The notes below the pieces were generated by a model that saw only the letters and a program-made list of their open reading frames with translations, did not search any database and was not told where the DNA came from. A stretch of DNA of 64,000 nt from Ignelater luminosus (taxonomy: Eukaryota > Arthropoda > Insecta > Coleoptera > Elateridae). The position numbers and the translations under genes are program-made. Each line of letters opens with the position of its first letter. Within the stretch, counting starts at the first letter, position 1. The DNA is taken from the NCBI GenBank assembly GCA_011009095.1, contig VTPC01091013.1, forward strand, positions 40,196 through 104,195. Direction: 5' to 3'. This document shows, piece by piece, positions 12,440 to 22,960 of the stretch.

Positions 12440-14041
12440 TTTGTTTTTGTTTTTCTGCAATCTTCGTCGTCGTCGTTGTCGTCCACGTCCATATCAAGTG
12501 CCGAACATGTTAGACTCGCTTTTCGGCAAGTGCAGGCCCCAGAGCACCCTTTTTTTGCACTTGCGCGACAGCATTTTCAGGAGCAATTGAGAGACTGGGG
12601 CCATTGTCGTAGTGATGGTAAGTAGTCCTAGATCGCTGGTAGACTAACTCCAGTCGTTTAGGTTTTTTTCCACACCCAACCATTTCTGTGCTTGATAGTA
12701 AGTGCGAAACGCGCGGTACTTTGCAGCGTCTTTCGTGGGAGGGGGAGAGGAGGCGAGTAAGGTTCACTTTGGCTGTAGCTGCTGACTTGACAAAGTTCGT
12801 GTAACGGAGGCTATTTAGAGACTCAGCGTCATCTCCTCCATAGATAGCCGCGAGGAGCTTCTCACCAGCTGTGGTTATCGCCTCCTGGTTGAAATTTGGT
12901 TGCTAAAATATTTTTGTCAGCTCTGTCAAGTGGGGTTTTTTCTGGAAAACGCCGCACCATTTTGTTTTCCTCTTCCAGAATAGGGCAAAGGTGGTGTCAC
13001 AGTCACTGAAAGCGTAAAAAACTAGCGCTAATCTTTGTGGGTATTCAAGGTCTCCATAGGCGAATGAGATGGTGGAAAAATGGATACACCCAGACGCACC
13101 TCTGTCGCTTTTTTGGAAGTACACATTCTTAGAGGTAGAACCCAAGCCATTAAGCAGGACCAATAAATCCGCATTCTCCCCAATCACTATGACATTTTCA
13201 TAGAATAAATTCTTAGAGAAAGCAGTTCTGACGATATCTGCGTCAGCGTCTTCTGAAGACTGTTTGGTTAATCCGCTGTTTATTGAACTCAGTGCAGACC
13301 ATTTTAATCAGACGGAGTTTGTTTTGGTCATTGGCAAGTACTTTTTCTTGGAGTACTTTAATTAGTGTCGACTCCTCAAATTGTATTACACTGGTAGAGA
13401 GAGCAGCATAGCGACGCAAACGTTCAGCTGTCTTTGTGCTCCTAAAGGCTACATCCTTTTGGTACCTGTCGAAAACTATTTCTCTCAAAATGGTTGAATA
13501 CGTATCCTGCCACAATTGCCCTGACTAAGCCATTGCAATGCGAAACAACCTTGTGAATCGGATAACCACCATCCACCAAGACGAATGTTGTGTTTCCTGC
13601 GATAATGTTGTCAGGAAGTAGAGTGAATGACGAGTAAAAGAATGACTTTGTTCCTTTTCGCATTCCGTCTTCAGTGAAAAGTGATAATGGGTATGGCGCC
13701 AGTTCATACTCAAAGTCTTTCTTCAATTGCTCATCTAATTTTTTGGTGATGCAGACCCTCTGGAAAATCGTAAGAGCGTCTACATCAACTCTCTTATTGA
13801 CCACTTTCACTGAGCTGGTGATGGTTGCCAAGGTGTTCACTTTTTCCTTCCGTTTAAACTTTACCGTCGCAAACGTGGTACCAACAATTTGCTTCACGCC
13901 TTCAGCTCCCAGTTCTTGGGCCAAGTGGAAGTTGATCTCAGCACCTTCAACAATTTCACGAGCGATGGAAAGTAGATGGTCAGTCAGTGGGAATGGAGGG
14001 TGGGTACTGAACCACGTCTTTAGAAGAAAGAGGACATTATC
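12440..14041 (-). pseudogene. PIN/FEN-like nuclease protein with Cys-rich tail, broken
   Basis: It reads DNVLFLLKTWFSTHPPFP, then IVEGAEINFHLAQELGAEGV, and is open to about 13515, where a frameshift follows HCNGLVRAIVAG. The line resumes with VFDRYQKD (13480-13243) and EDADADIVRTA, then VIGENADLLVLLNGLG and FYAFSDCDTTFALF (to 12903). A stop precedes NQEAITTAGEKLLAAIYGG and KSAATAKVNLTRL, and the C-terminus reads FRTYYQAQKWLGVEKN, MLSRKCKK and an acidic run (DVDDNDDD). The FD, DAD and xDLLVLL/CDTT blocks are the acidic motifs of PIN/FEN (Asteroid-like) nucleases. The tail corresponds to a repeated Cys-x-Cys segment in multicopy invertebrate proteins I remember as uncharacterised. Several frameshifts and stops make it dead. 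No function beyond the fold is claimed. Confidence 0.65.
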
Positions 14042-14275
14042 TTTTTATTGGAATTAATTCTTTATAATTTCGTATTTTTCTATCGCCTCCAGACAATTTT
14101 AGCAACAAATCAAGGCTTGTCGAGCGATAAAATCTAGGAAATAAAAATGCATTTAACAAGGGTGTTCTGGTACTTGGCCATTTTTGAGAAAACTATTTGG
14201 TCTGCTAGTTAAATTTCCTAAAAATTCTTGTCGATAGCTAAGTTTTTTTTGCCAATATTTAGCCCCACACATGAT

Positions 14276-14340
14276 CAAAATTAGAACTACCCTAATTTTT
14301 ACGATGTTTGCCTTTTTTTATGTCGATATTGACTGGCCTA
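14276..14340 (-). repeat. Right inverted end of the PIN-nuclease element
   Basis: Reverse complement starts TAGGCCAGTCAATATCGACA and ends TAGTTCTAATTTT; pairs with 12121-12176. Confidence 0.7.
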
Positions 14341-17300
14341 GTATGTATAGATTTTATAAAGAGTATGTACAAAATTATTCGATTGAAGTATGTACTCATA
14401 CTTTAGTCTGATCTTTTAAACCATACATGGGTGCCGGTGCCAATTTGGTTCCTGCAACACGTTCGTATATTTTAACTATCAGAAACACATTATTTTGATC
14501 AGATATTTGCTCTGAAGTTAGTTTCTGCTGATAAATCTGTCTTTATAGGAGCCAACCAGCCAGGTCTTCTAAACTATACTCTTCATTACCGGTCTGTGCA
14601 AATGATTTCCTAACAGTCCTACAGTCAACTGAACTTTGGATGCTACAGGTCTCAAGGCTATTTCTTGGTTTTTTAATTTCTGATCTACTTAAACCCAACA
14701 ATGCTACCATTTCCTAGGTCAATTTCCTGATACGTTGTGCTATAACCAATTCTTTTCAGGAATCAAAACCTCTTTAATGAGAAACGACTTGAATTTACAT
14801 CATGGTAACTAAAGTCAGATACATCGATAAGGCTGATCTCAATGATTGGATATCCCCCTATGATTCCCTAAATGATAGTTTACTCTGGTAACTTAAGTCA
14901 ACTAAAGAAGTGTCCATCCTCAAGAAAATAACATCTAATTTTACTAAATCACTAAATTGAATATATTTCTATGATCTACCTGCAAAATTTACCAAACCTT
15001 TCTAAATTGTTTTTTTATATCCTACTCATGCCAATTTACAAAGTCACTCTGATTCCTTAAGAGGATAGTGACTTAGGTCCATAGGCATAAACTCAAGTTC
15101 ACCAAAAGTTTGGGTATGTCTGTCCAGTGTCTTTCTACTAGTTGGATTACAACGTGTAATTTAATATACAACTTGTGATCAAATGTGTTAAATAAAAATT
15201 AAATGGTTTTTGTCTAGTTAGTGTCAAATAAAACAAGCCGTTCAATAAAAAAAATTTCTTCTCCATAACATTAACAAATTTCTATAATCTACCACAGGTC
15301 ATAAAAAAAGCTACTGTGGAACTGTGAATGCACTACAGGTGGGCACTAATTGAAGCGTCCCACATTTTCCTCTTAAAAACATTTCAAAATTGGAAATACT
15401 ACAGTCTAGTAAGAAAGTTGAGCAGAACAACATTACACGTTATTAATTTATAATATAAAGATATAAATAACATTTACATTCCCTGTAAGTAATGTAACTA
15501 ATAAAATCTAGATAAACAATTCTTGTTTGGATTATATTCTAAACTGTTCTTACCACCAAATTTAACAGACATTATAAGTTGAACAAAATTAATTTATCAA
15601 AGTCAACTAAACCCAGTCATGAGAAATCAAATCAGGATAACAATTAGTGGCAAACTAAATTTGCAGAAATAATAATTCTATGATACGATTCACACGCTAA
15701 CAAAGTTCATTGTTTATCAAGAATGTCGAATATCAAAGATGATGTTTGCAGCGACAAATTCAGGGTGTCTTTAAAATTCTTGAGATAAAATCAAACTTTA
15801 TTAGTAATAATAATAATAATAAATTATTATCTATAATATATCTCTCACAGGCAAGTAAATGAAAATGGAAAAATCACAAAAATATAGAGACCTTGTACTA
15901 ACAATAATACAAAAACTTGGGGAGTTAAGAAACTTCCATTTAACTCAAAAGCAATGCATCTCATGAAAAAAGAGTAAAAACAACGTAAATTTCAATTAAG
16001 CCCGAGAATCTGTATTTCAAAAATTATGTCCTATAAAACAATTTGCGGAGAATTAAACTTAAGCTTAATTAATTTGGGTTTAGGAATCTGCTTTATGAAC
16101 ACCCTCGTTGCTTTCAAAAGAGATGAGGGTAATCTTCAGGTGAACGTCATTTTGACTCCGACTGGATTAATTGATTAAAATCACACTTAATAACAGGCTT
16201 CTGTTTATACCGTATATAGCAAGAGTCGTCAGATTGCAAACAGTACAACTGTTGTTCACAAGACAATCGGTAGTGTCGCTGTGGTTAGAGCTTTTAAATC
16301 CACATTTACCGTTTTGTCAATTGGTGACTGTAAGGTTCCAGTAAATTCTTTTCTTATTTATTCAAGATTTATGGAAACAATCTTAGTAATGAAATAAATA
16401 AATATGTAAATTGGATATAAACGTATAAAGAGAACTAAAAGAAACATTAACAAACATAAACTCTCTACCCTTTTTGGGTTTAAATTTCTTTTTCTTTAAG
16501 TAAATGTTTCGGTTATTTTATTAAGACTTTAAGAAGTTCTAATAAAATCATAACGTAAACTTAATAAATTTATAATTCAAGTTAAACACTCGATTCCCTC
16601 GCAAAAAGGATTCTGCAAACATATTCAGACGTGAAAGAAGTTTTTCCTTTTTAATATGATCCTTGAAGTCTCTTAGGGAAAAGCTATCGAGTTTTGTGTA
16701 TAGACATCGTTTATTTACAAGAAGTGTATCAGTATCTAAGCGCAACAATCTAGCGGTATCGAAAACAAATTGCAAGGGCAAATTCTCCAGTGTGGCTAAT
16801 CGGATAAAGAAGAGCCACCGCGATACAGAAATTCATTTCCGGGCAAAAATAACAAATCAAACGCCCATTAACCGACAAGCAATTTCGTTCTACATAAGAA
16901 AACCTTTAAGAATATTACGAGGTTGGAGCTTTTGGCGATATCGGCGAAGCGCAGAGGCCACACATCACGGCGCATATCGATCCGCCCCCGCTTTGTAACA
17001 CTTACTATGATCCCCTTCTTTCAACTGCCACCATTTTTCTCGGCGCTTCTTTGTCCATTCTCTTTTTAATCAACGGAGCCAGGCTCAAGAGCTCCTTAAC
17101 GACCGTCGACAATTTCATACTGTGGATGCAATTTTGTTTATTTACTTTTTTCACCTTTTGTCTTGGTTTTCTTCAATTTACAGCCTTGACGGTTCCCCTT
17201 TGCCCTGAATTTGCATTAAATATAAAAATTTATTTAATATGAAAACCGCCGAATAACGGTTTGGGTTATGTTGTCACTTGGAAAGTTGACGAAAGCGGGT

Positions 17301-19470
17301 AACTTTAATTCGTCTTGACTTTACGATCTTGGATACGTCCTTCAAACCGACGTTGTAAATTTGGAAGATCTACGCTTCAGTCGTTGTTAATAAAAGAGCA
17401 GCAATAATAAACGATGTATTTCTTTTTGCTTTTCACTTGAAATTTCAGTTTATTACTTTTTAAAGTTTATCGCTTTACTTTTTTCTTTATTTTCTTCCCA
17501 ACACTCGAGATCAAATTCACGTAATGAAACGAAGAACGTATTCTCTTATTAATACTTACTAGAAATTTATTTCTTTTAAAATCAAAAGTTTCAGATCATA
17601 AAGATGTTCTACGAGCTTCATTTTTCCTCGGGGAAAAGATAATTTGTCATTCCATAGTGAAGTGCATTTTGCTATTTGTGAGTTAAGGGTGTTCGATGAA
17701 GGTTATTTAGTTTTTGTTAGTTACGTGTCACATTCAGCCTCTAGGATTTGAACTAATAGCGTCATTTTCTTCAGAAAGTAGTTCTTTCAGTGCATAAAGC
17801 CGTCGTCAAAAAATTGAGGATGTAGTTTAGATAACAACTATTATTTTTCACTCGTATTTCACTTTAAATCGGAGCGTTGTCCTGGTCGATGTCCTTTTAC
17901 TGCAGTAAGCATCAGCATCAACTGAAAAACAAAGTAATTCATTCTTAAAAATATTCAGTTATTTCCAACGAACAAAATTGAACTGGAAATATTTTGTTTG
18001 CCACATAAACTTAAAACATTTCTCAAAAAAGAAAGAAAAAAATATTTGTGTAGTTGAAAACAGCGAATTCTCCTTGTAAACTAAAACTGATCTCGGAAAA
18101 CATACATAGATTTTTCCTTAGCTTGATGCGATGTCGGAATGTTTTACATATTATCCAGAAATTCCTTTTAAAGTTTAGTCTCCTGAGGAAAGCGCAGCGT
18201 TCCTTACTCTGCGTTAATGTAAGCCATGGATATCCTTGATTTCCCTTTCCTACTTTCTTTTGATCCTTTTGGAGATTTAAAATTCCGTGGTTGTGGCTGC
18301 AAACACTGTGTAATAAGGTCAAGACTGTTTCTCTGTGAAAAATTATCACATTTATTTGGCCTGTCTTTATATGAGGTTATTCGTATAAATCACAAGTTGT
18401 GTGCAGTGCCGTTATCTAGCCAATTTCAATATCAAATCGAATCTGAGGATAGTACGATTTATTTTTATGGAGCCCATTAGCCAGAATATGAGGTTAATGT
18501 TAAGTTGGTGATGCTATTCATTTATCTTATACGCGACGTAATGGTTTTCAATGACACATTTTCAAGGTTTTTAAGGGAAATATTTGTCTGGAAATAAAAA
18601 TAGGTCGAAGTCATTTTTTTATTGTAAAATATGTCTCCCATAAGGATATTTTATAAAAAAGTGTCTAGAATTCTTTAATTTACAATTTATCAATAACGGG
18701 CTGTTTTATATTTTTGTTACACATTTTATGAATTATTACAACGGTTTTGATTAATGATTTGCGTATAATACTTGTATTTGCTCAGTAAATCTAGAGATCT
18801 TGATTTGTTGTTTTTTAGGCGTCATAAGCAAAATTAAAAATTTCTCATTTTGCAAAAATTGCTGTCACTGCTTTTAAATATTTGAAAACGGTTAGCATGG
18901 CATTTATGATGGGTCATTATCAGAGAATATAATGACATATTTAAAAACTCTTTAAATTCTCTTTCTGATGGTTGCTAGACCAACTGTAACTTTCACTAAC
19001 AAAAAAGCATGTATGGTAACAATACGTTGTAGTCTCTGGAAATGTCCTTACGTACATTCGTAGTAGGTAAATGTTTCTGTTTTGAAGAGAGAAAAACGAT
19101 AGCACTTTCAATTTTTTCTTGTAGCTGGAAAATAAAAGAAGATCGACAATTCTCGTTTTACCAATGAATTCGTCTTAGAAAATCAGAACAATATGCTGCA
19201 AACCTCATTGCTTTATTCCTAATAATAACCGAGATATCCCATTAATACATCTAAAATGATACACACTGTATACTTTAGGCGCGCGATAGCTTGATTATTC
19301 CAATATTTATAAATTTTATAAATTCCTGCTTTTATTGAACAAGCAAGTTCTGCACAATCTGGCGATGGAAAACACCTCAAAACAGTATGCAGACTGGGTC
19401 TACATTCTCGGGCATGTTAGTGAGGTCAAAACACATAGCATAAAAAGGAAGACTGAAGACTTTCGCAACT
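14341..19470. other. Intron sequence between two elements
   Basis: No gene or complete element was recognised. There is a (TAA)n microsatellite at 15804-15823. The part around 16780-17050 is GC-richer than its surroundings. Overlapping open frames on both strands at 18023-18480 show no family signature. Confidence 0.5.
15804..15823 (+). repeat. (TAA)n microsatellite
   Basis: About six TAA units in a row; simple sequence repeat. Confidence 0.85.
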
Positions 19471-19495
19471 GAAGGGCTCGGTGCAAAAACCGGTC
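19471..19495 (+). repeat. Left terminal inverted repeat of the 2.6 kb element
   Basis: 25 bases starting GAAGGGCTCGGTG; perfect inverse of 22041-22065. Confidence 0.9.
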
Positions 19496-19761
19496 GCTCT
19501 TAAATTTTACGGTATTGGCAAAAAACTGTTTTGCAAGTTATAACACGCAAAACACTTAACGAAAACAGTCGACCTGTGAACAAATCACTATTGGCATACA
19601 TTTTTAGTGAAAAATAATTCTTTTTGTAGTGACAATTTCTATAAAAAAATTTTTTTTTTAAATGCAGCTGTCAGTTTTTTTACCGCAAAATTAAAATTCG
19701 ACAAATTAAATGTATCAAAATGAAGTTGAAGAATATTAATAATCAAAAAAGAAAAAATATG

Positions 19762-21783
19762 TTAACACATTTCAAATTCAACATCTTCGTCATCGGTATC
19801 CGGTTCTTCTAATGGTACTTCTGGCCCAACAGCATTCATCAGAATATCGTAATACCATTTATCATTTTTTTGGCACGTACTTATCAGCCACAGAAGAAAC
19901 ATTCTCAAGTTTCTTTTGTTTAATGGGCAACGGTTAACTAACATATAGGTCTTCGGTAGGGAGAGATAATGCAGCTGATGGTTTCTTAAAACTAAACTCA
20001 GAAAACATTGTAATGCCAACAGTGATACTACATTTTACGACATTACTTTTTACAGAATATTTCGAAATAGCAAACTTTTCTTTTTGATTATTTATAACGG
20101 TTTTCTTTAAAATACTCTTAAAATGTTTAGAAAAATTTAAAATCATGTCCTGGGTCACGTCCACTACTATACATTTTCGTGATGTCTTCTTAACCAAATC
20201 TATCCAACCTTTAGGTGTATAAACTATTTCCTTTTTCCTTTTTTCTTTTTTTATTAAGCCAAATGCCCCATCGCAGGGCAGAAAACTATGTCCAGGCTCG
20301 GGAAATCGATAAACAATAACGTTAATATTTCTTTGTGTAGTGTTAATAAGTGTATGCAAAAACTGTACTAAAACACAGTTTTTATTTTGTGCAAAACAGG
20401 TGTCAGAGTAGAGGTACAACTCGCAAACAGTTAAGGGAAGGAATGCGGTTATGTAATGAAGTAAAAAGCTAATAACATCATTACTTCCTTTCTTTGCTGT
20501 TATTTCACCATACATATAAAATTTACAATCTCCATATTTGGCTGAATGGATACAGAAGTTGTAGACCCACAGCTGTCGTTTGTAAAATACACCCCCTGAC
20601 GATATATGTGGTAAGTCAAAACACAATACCTCTACTGATTCTTCATTTTTAGCACGAACTGAATTTTGTTTTAGCTTCAGATTTGCACAAATGAAGTGCT
20701 TTTTTGTCTTTTAGTTTGGCTTTAGTTTCGTGGTTTTCTTCTACCGCTATACTGTTGCGCAACTTATCGCATGTCTGGCAAGTATTAGACCTAGGCTGAC
20801 CAAAACTTATATTATAGTTTAAGTTAAAATGCCTGTTGTAAAAATCGTATGACACTTTCAGATGTACACGATTTGCATTTTCGTAAAGTGCGTACATTTT
20901 TATAATATTCAGCTCCGAAGACAAGTACTACCTTTTTTGGTTATCGTGCCTACTATAATAAGAACGCCGTCTAGGAAAACTTCTAATATGTTCGTCAATT
21001 TGGGCAATTATTTCTTCACCAATTTTGTTGGGTCGGTCGATTCGAGTGTCTTCCCCGACCATCTTGCTTTGGAGTGAGGTTATTATTTTTCAGATTTATT
21101 GCTATATTGTTACACGATGTTTTGATATGCCGTGAAAAGAACAAATGGCTTTCTTACAAACCGTATGTTCTGCAGTGCCAACCCGTATCTTAAAATTTAA
21201 AAATTAATAAAAGTCATCCCGTTGCCGTAAATATTTATAATAAGCCCACTAACAACACTAAAAAAAAATCAACACAGATAAAACTCTGTAAAATAAAATT
21301 TACAAACTACCTTATAATGAAAATCAATGTTCCTTGGTCTAATGTCTTCTGTTTTTATTCGCCGACGTTTAATAGCTTCTGCAGATAGTTGGCCAGCCAA
21401 GTAGATATCTTGTTTATGTTTATTACCAATATCTCAGAATTGTTTTAAGATATTCTGCTTTTGATCATCGCTTAGCTTTGTAAAGCACTTGTATTTACAC
21501 TTACAATCTGGCCCTATCTTTCTCTGAGGCGCTTTCTTGTTTTTCCAATTGATATGTTCCTCACCTTTAGCTTTCTTCGATTTCATCGCATTGCGCTGCC
21601 ATCTCTTGTTCGTTTTTTTCTTTTTCTTTTTTTATTTTCATGATTTAGGTCAAGTCTATTATGCACATTATTAATATTACTTACATTTTTACCAGGTCTT
21701 TCTTCCTCTGAAGGTATATATTCACTTCTCCTGTCTACGAATGGTTCAGAGTCACTACTAGAACTATTCATTTTACAAAACAC
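19762..21783 (-). pseudogene. Broken DDD/E-type transposase-like gene with a small intron
   Basis: The N-terminus (21783 or 21771 start) is Ser/Asp-rich with a YIPSEEE motif and then a Lys/Arg run. After a frameshift near 21587 it continues KKAKGEEHINW, DCKCKYKC and KLSDDQKQ, with an in-frame stop at 21434-21436. A 122-base GT...AG intron fits at 21189-21310. The text resumes with HTVCKKAICSFHGISK, EEIIAQIDEHI and FPRRRSYYSR, then SSELNIIKMYALY and SNTCQTCDKLRN (20924-20649). The longest segment (20626-19934) holds three acidic candidates: CFDLPHISSG, LYSDTCFAQNKN and EPGHSFLPCDGAFG. The C-terminus reads RCPLNKRNLRM and ends in acidic EEPDTDDEDVEFEMC. This order matches a multicopy insect protein family I know only as uncharacterised. 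At least four frameshifts and several stops are present. Confidence 0.65.
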
Positions 21784-22040
21784 ACCCCACTTTAAAGATT
21801 AATAGGCAAGTACTAAAGTGAAATTTCGTTAAAACTTGAAATCATCTGTTTTTGAACGAAGTCAGCTCCATCTCTCCTTCGAATGAAGAACCAGACACCT
21901 CCGGTGACTCAGTCAACTCCATTCCCAATAAAATATCGCGTATCGGGTCTAGGAGCTGTCTGATTTTTATACCAAAAGACGCGTAATGCCTAGTATATTT
22001 AAATTTACTCAAAAAGTCGTTTTCGGCAAAAGATGGAGCT

Positions 22041-22065
22041 GACCGGTTTTTGCACCGAGCCCTTC
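22041..22065 (-). repeat. Right terminal inverted repeat of the 2.6 kb element
   Basis: 25 bases ending CACCGAGCCCTTC; perfect inverse of 19471-19495. Confidence 0.9.
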
Positions 22066-22629
22066 AATTGTAAGTTAAAATTATTCAATGATTGTAAAAG
22101 TGAGATGGTAGAATTTCAACTGAAATATGATATAGTTACAAACTAGATTTGAAGAAACTCTGGCCTTTTGGTTGTAAAATGAACGGATATGTTTCGAAGA
22201 TTTAATCGAAACTTAAAGAAAGAAATGATGATAGAAAAAATAGTGATTTAGAATAAAGGTACAAACTTCTCCAGATACTGAAGAGAATGAACAAGAAAGA
22301 GAACAGGAAACTTCTATACTACAGATAGCGGTAAAGGAAGAAAACAGAAAATCTAATTTACTGAAGATAAGTATCAAGTCATTTCATGCACCGACAAGAA
22401 TTATTTGTTCTTGCTGTCTATAACAGCTTTAAAAGGAAAACTGCCAGTAGCGATTTGTGTTTTAATAGAAAACCTGACATCGTTTATTTAACAAATATTT
22501 ACTAATAATTTACATGTCTTAGGATTTCTATATTAACTGGTCAGGTACGGCAATAGCATTGACTTATTTTTAAAAATTTGGTGTGGAAAAACAAATCAAA
22601 CAACTCGTAGAAGTGAACATAAAATTTAA
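22066..22629. other. Intron sequence, no feature recognised
   Basis: AT-rich spacer between the 2.6 kb element and a transposase remnant on its right. Confidence 0.5.
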
Positions 22630-22960
22630 TCTTAGGTAGTAAGTTTAGATGTGATATCCGTAAGATGTCTCCCATCCACGTTTATGCATCGTTGCAATCT
22701 CCTTCAAAAATTTTGTATAATACGCTAATTTTGCTTAATTTTTCTCTAATCCGGATTTTAAGTTCTTGAAATGTTTAAGGACGTGTTGCAATATGCTTTG
22801 GGCTTAAAATACTTCTAAAGAAAAATCTGGGACTGACAAGTCTGATGATCTTGGTTATGTTACCAAATCCTAAAGCTAGGCGATGTAAAAACATTAAATA
22901 TGAATCATCTCAACTTCATCTTGCTGTATGTGCAGTGACAGTATCACGCTGGAACGAAAC
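22630..22960 (-). pseudogene. DD41D-type (Tc1/mariner superfamily) transposase remnant, C-terminal
   Basis: Reading the minus strand across frames gives DTVTAHTAR (just after the second catalytic Asp position in family members), then PRSSDLSVPDF (family PRSPDLxPxDF, third acidic residue) and LSPKHIATRP with FQELKIRIREKLSKI. A C-terminal CNDA...GDILRI resembles the family's final GRHLxDI block. Stops and frame changes are frequent and the N-terminal half is gone. No terminal inverted repeats could be placed. The identification rests on several short blocks in the correct order, so it is likely but not certain. Confidence 0.55.

Larger units (their letters stand above)
12121..14340 (-). mobile_element. 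2.2 kb TIR-bounded element carrying a PIN-like nuclease pseudogene
   Basis: The left end reads TAGGCCAGTCAATA and later CGCAAAAATTAGGATAGTTC. The right end (14276-14340), read in reverse complement, gives TAGGCCAGTCAATA and CGTAAAAATTAGGGTAGTTC in the same order, apart from about 11 extra bases between the blocks. GTA precedes the left end and follows the right end, so a 3-base target duplication is possible but unproven. The only recognisable content is the broken gene at 12440-14041, transcribed right to left. No known transposase was read inside, so whether the element moves itself or is moved by another is open. Confidence 0.65.
19471..22065 (-). mobile_element. 2.6 kb DNA transposon with perfect 25-base inverted ends
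   Basis: The ends are GAAGGGCTCGGTGCAAAAAC plus CGGTC at 19471-19495 and the exact inverse at 22041-22065. The flanks are AACT on the left and AATT on the right, compatible with a decayed 4-base target duplication. The element encloses exactly one gene, the minus-strand pseudogene at 19762-21783. The layout is that of an autonomous cut-and-paste transposon. A Sola-type element (4-base duplications, D-D-D/E transposase) is one possibility, but I could not confirm the superfamily. Confidence 0.75.

Noticed and set aside
12377..12625. Plus-strand Ser-rich open frame
   Set aside because: Antisense shadow of the acidic and Cys-rich tail of the nuclease pseudogene.
13674..14057. 127-codon plus-strand open frame
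   Set aside because: Antisense to the well-supported minus-strand nuclease-like reading.
18023..18480. Overlapping open frames on both strands (up to 108 codons)
   Set aside because: No motif, no splice sites and no codon signal favouring either strand.
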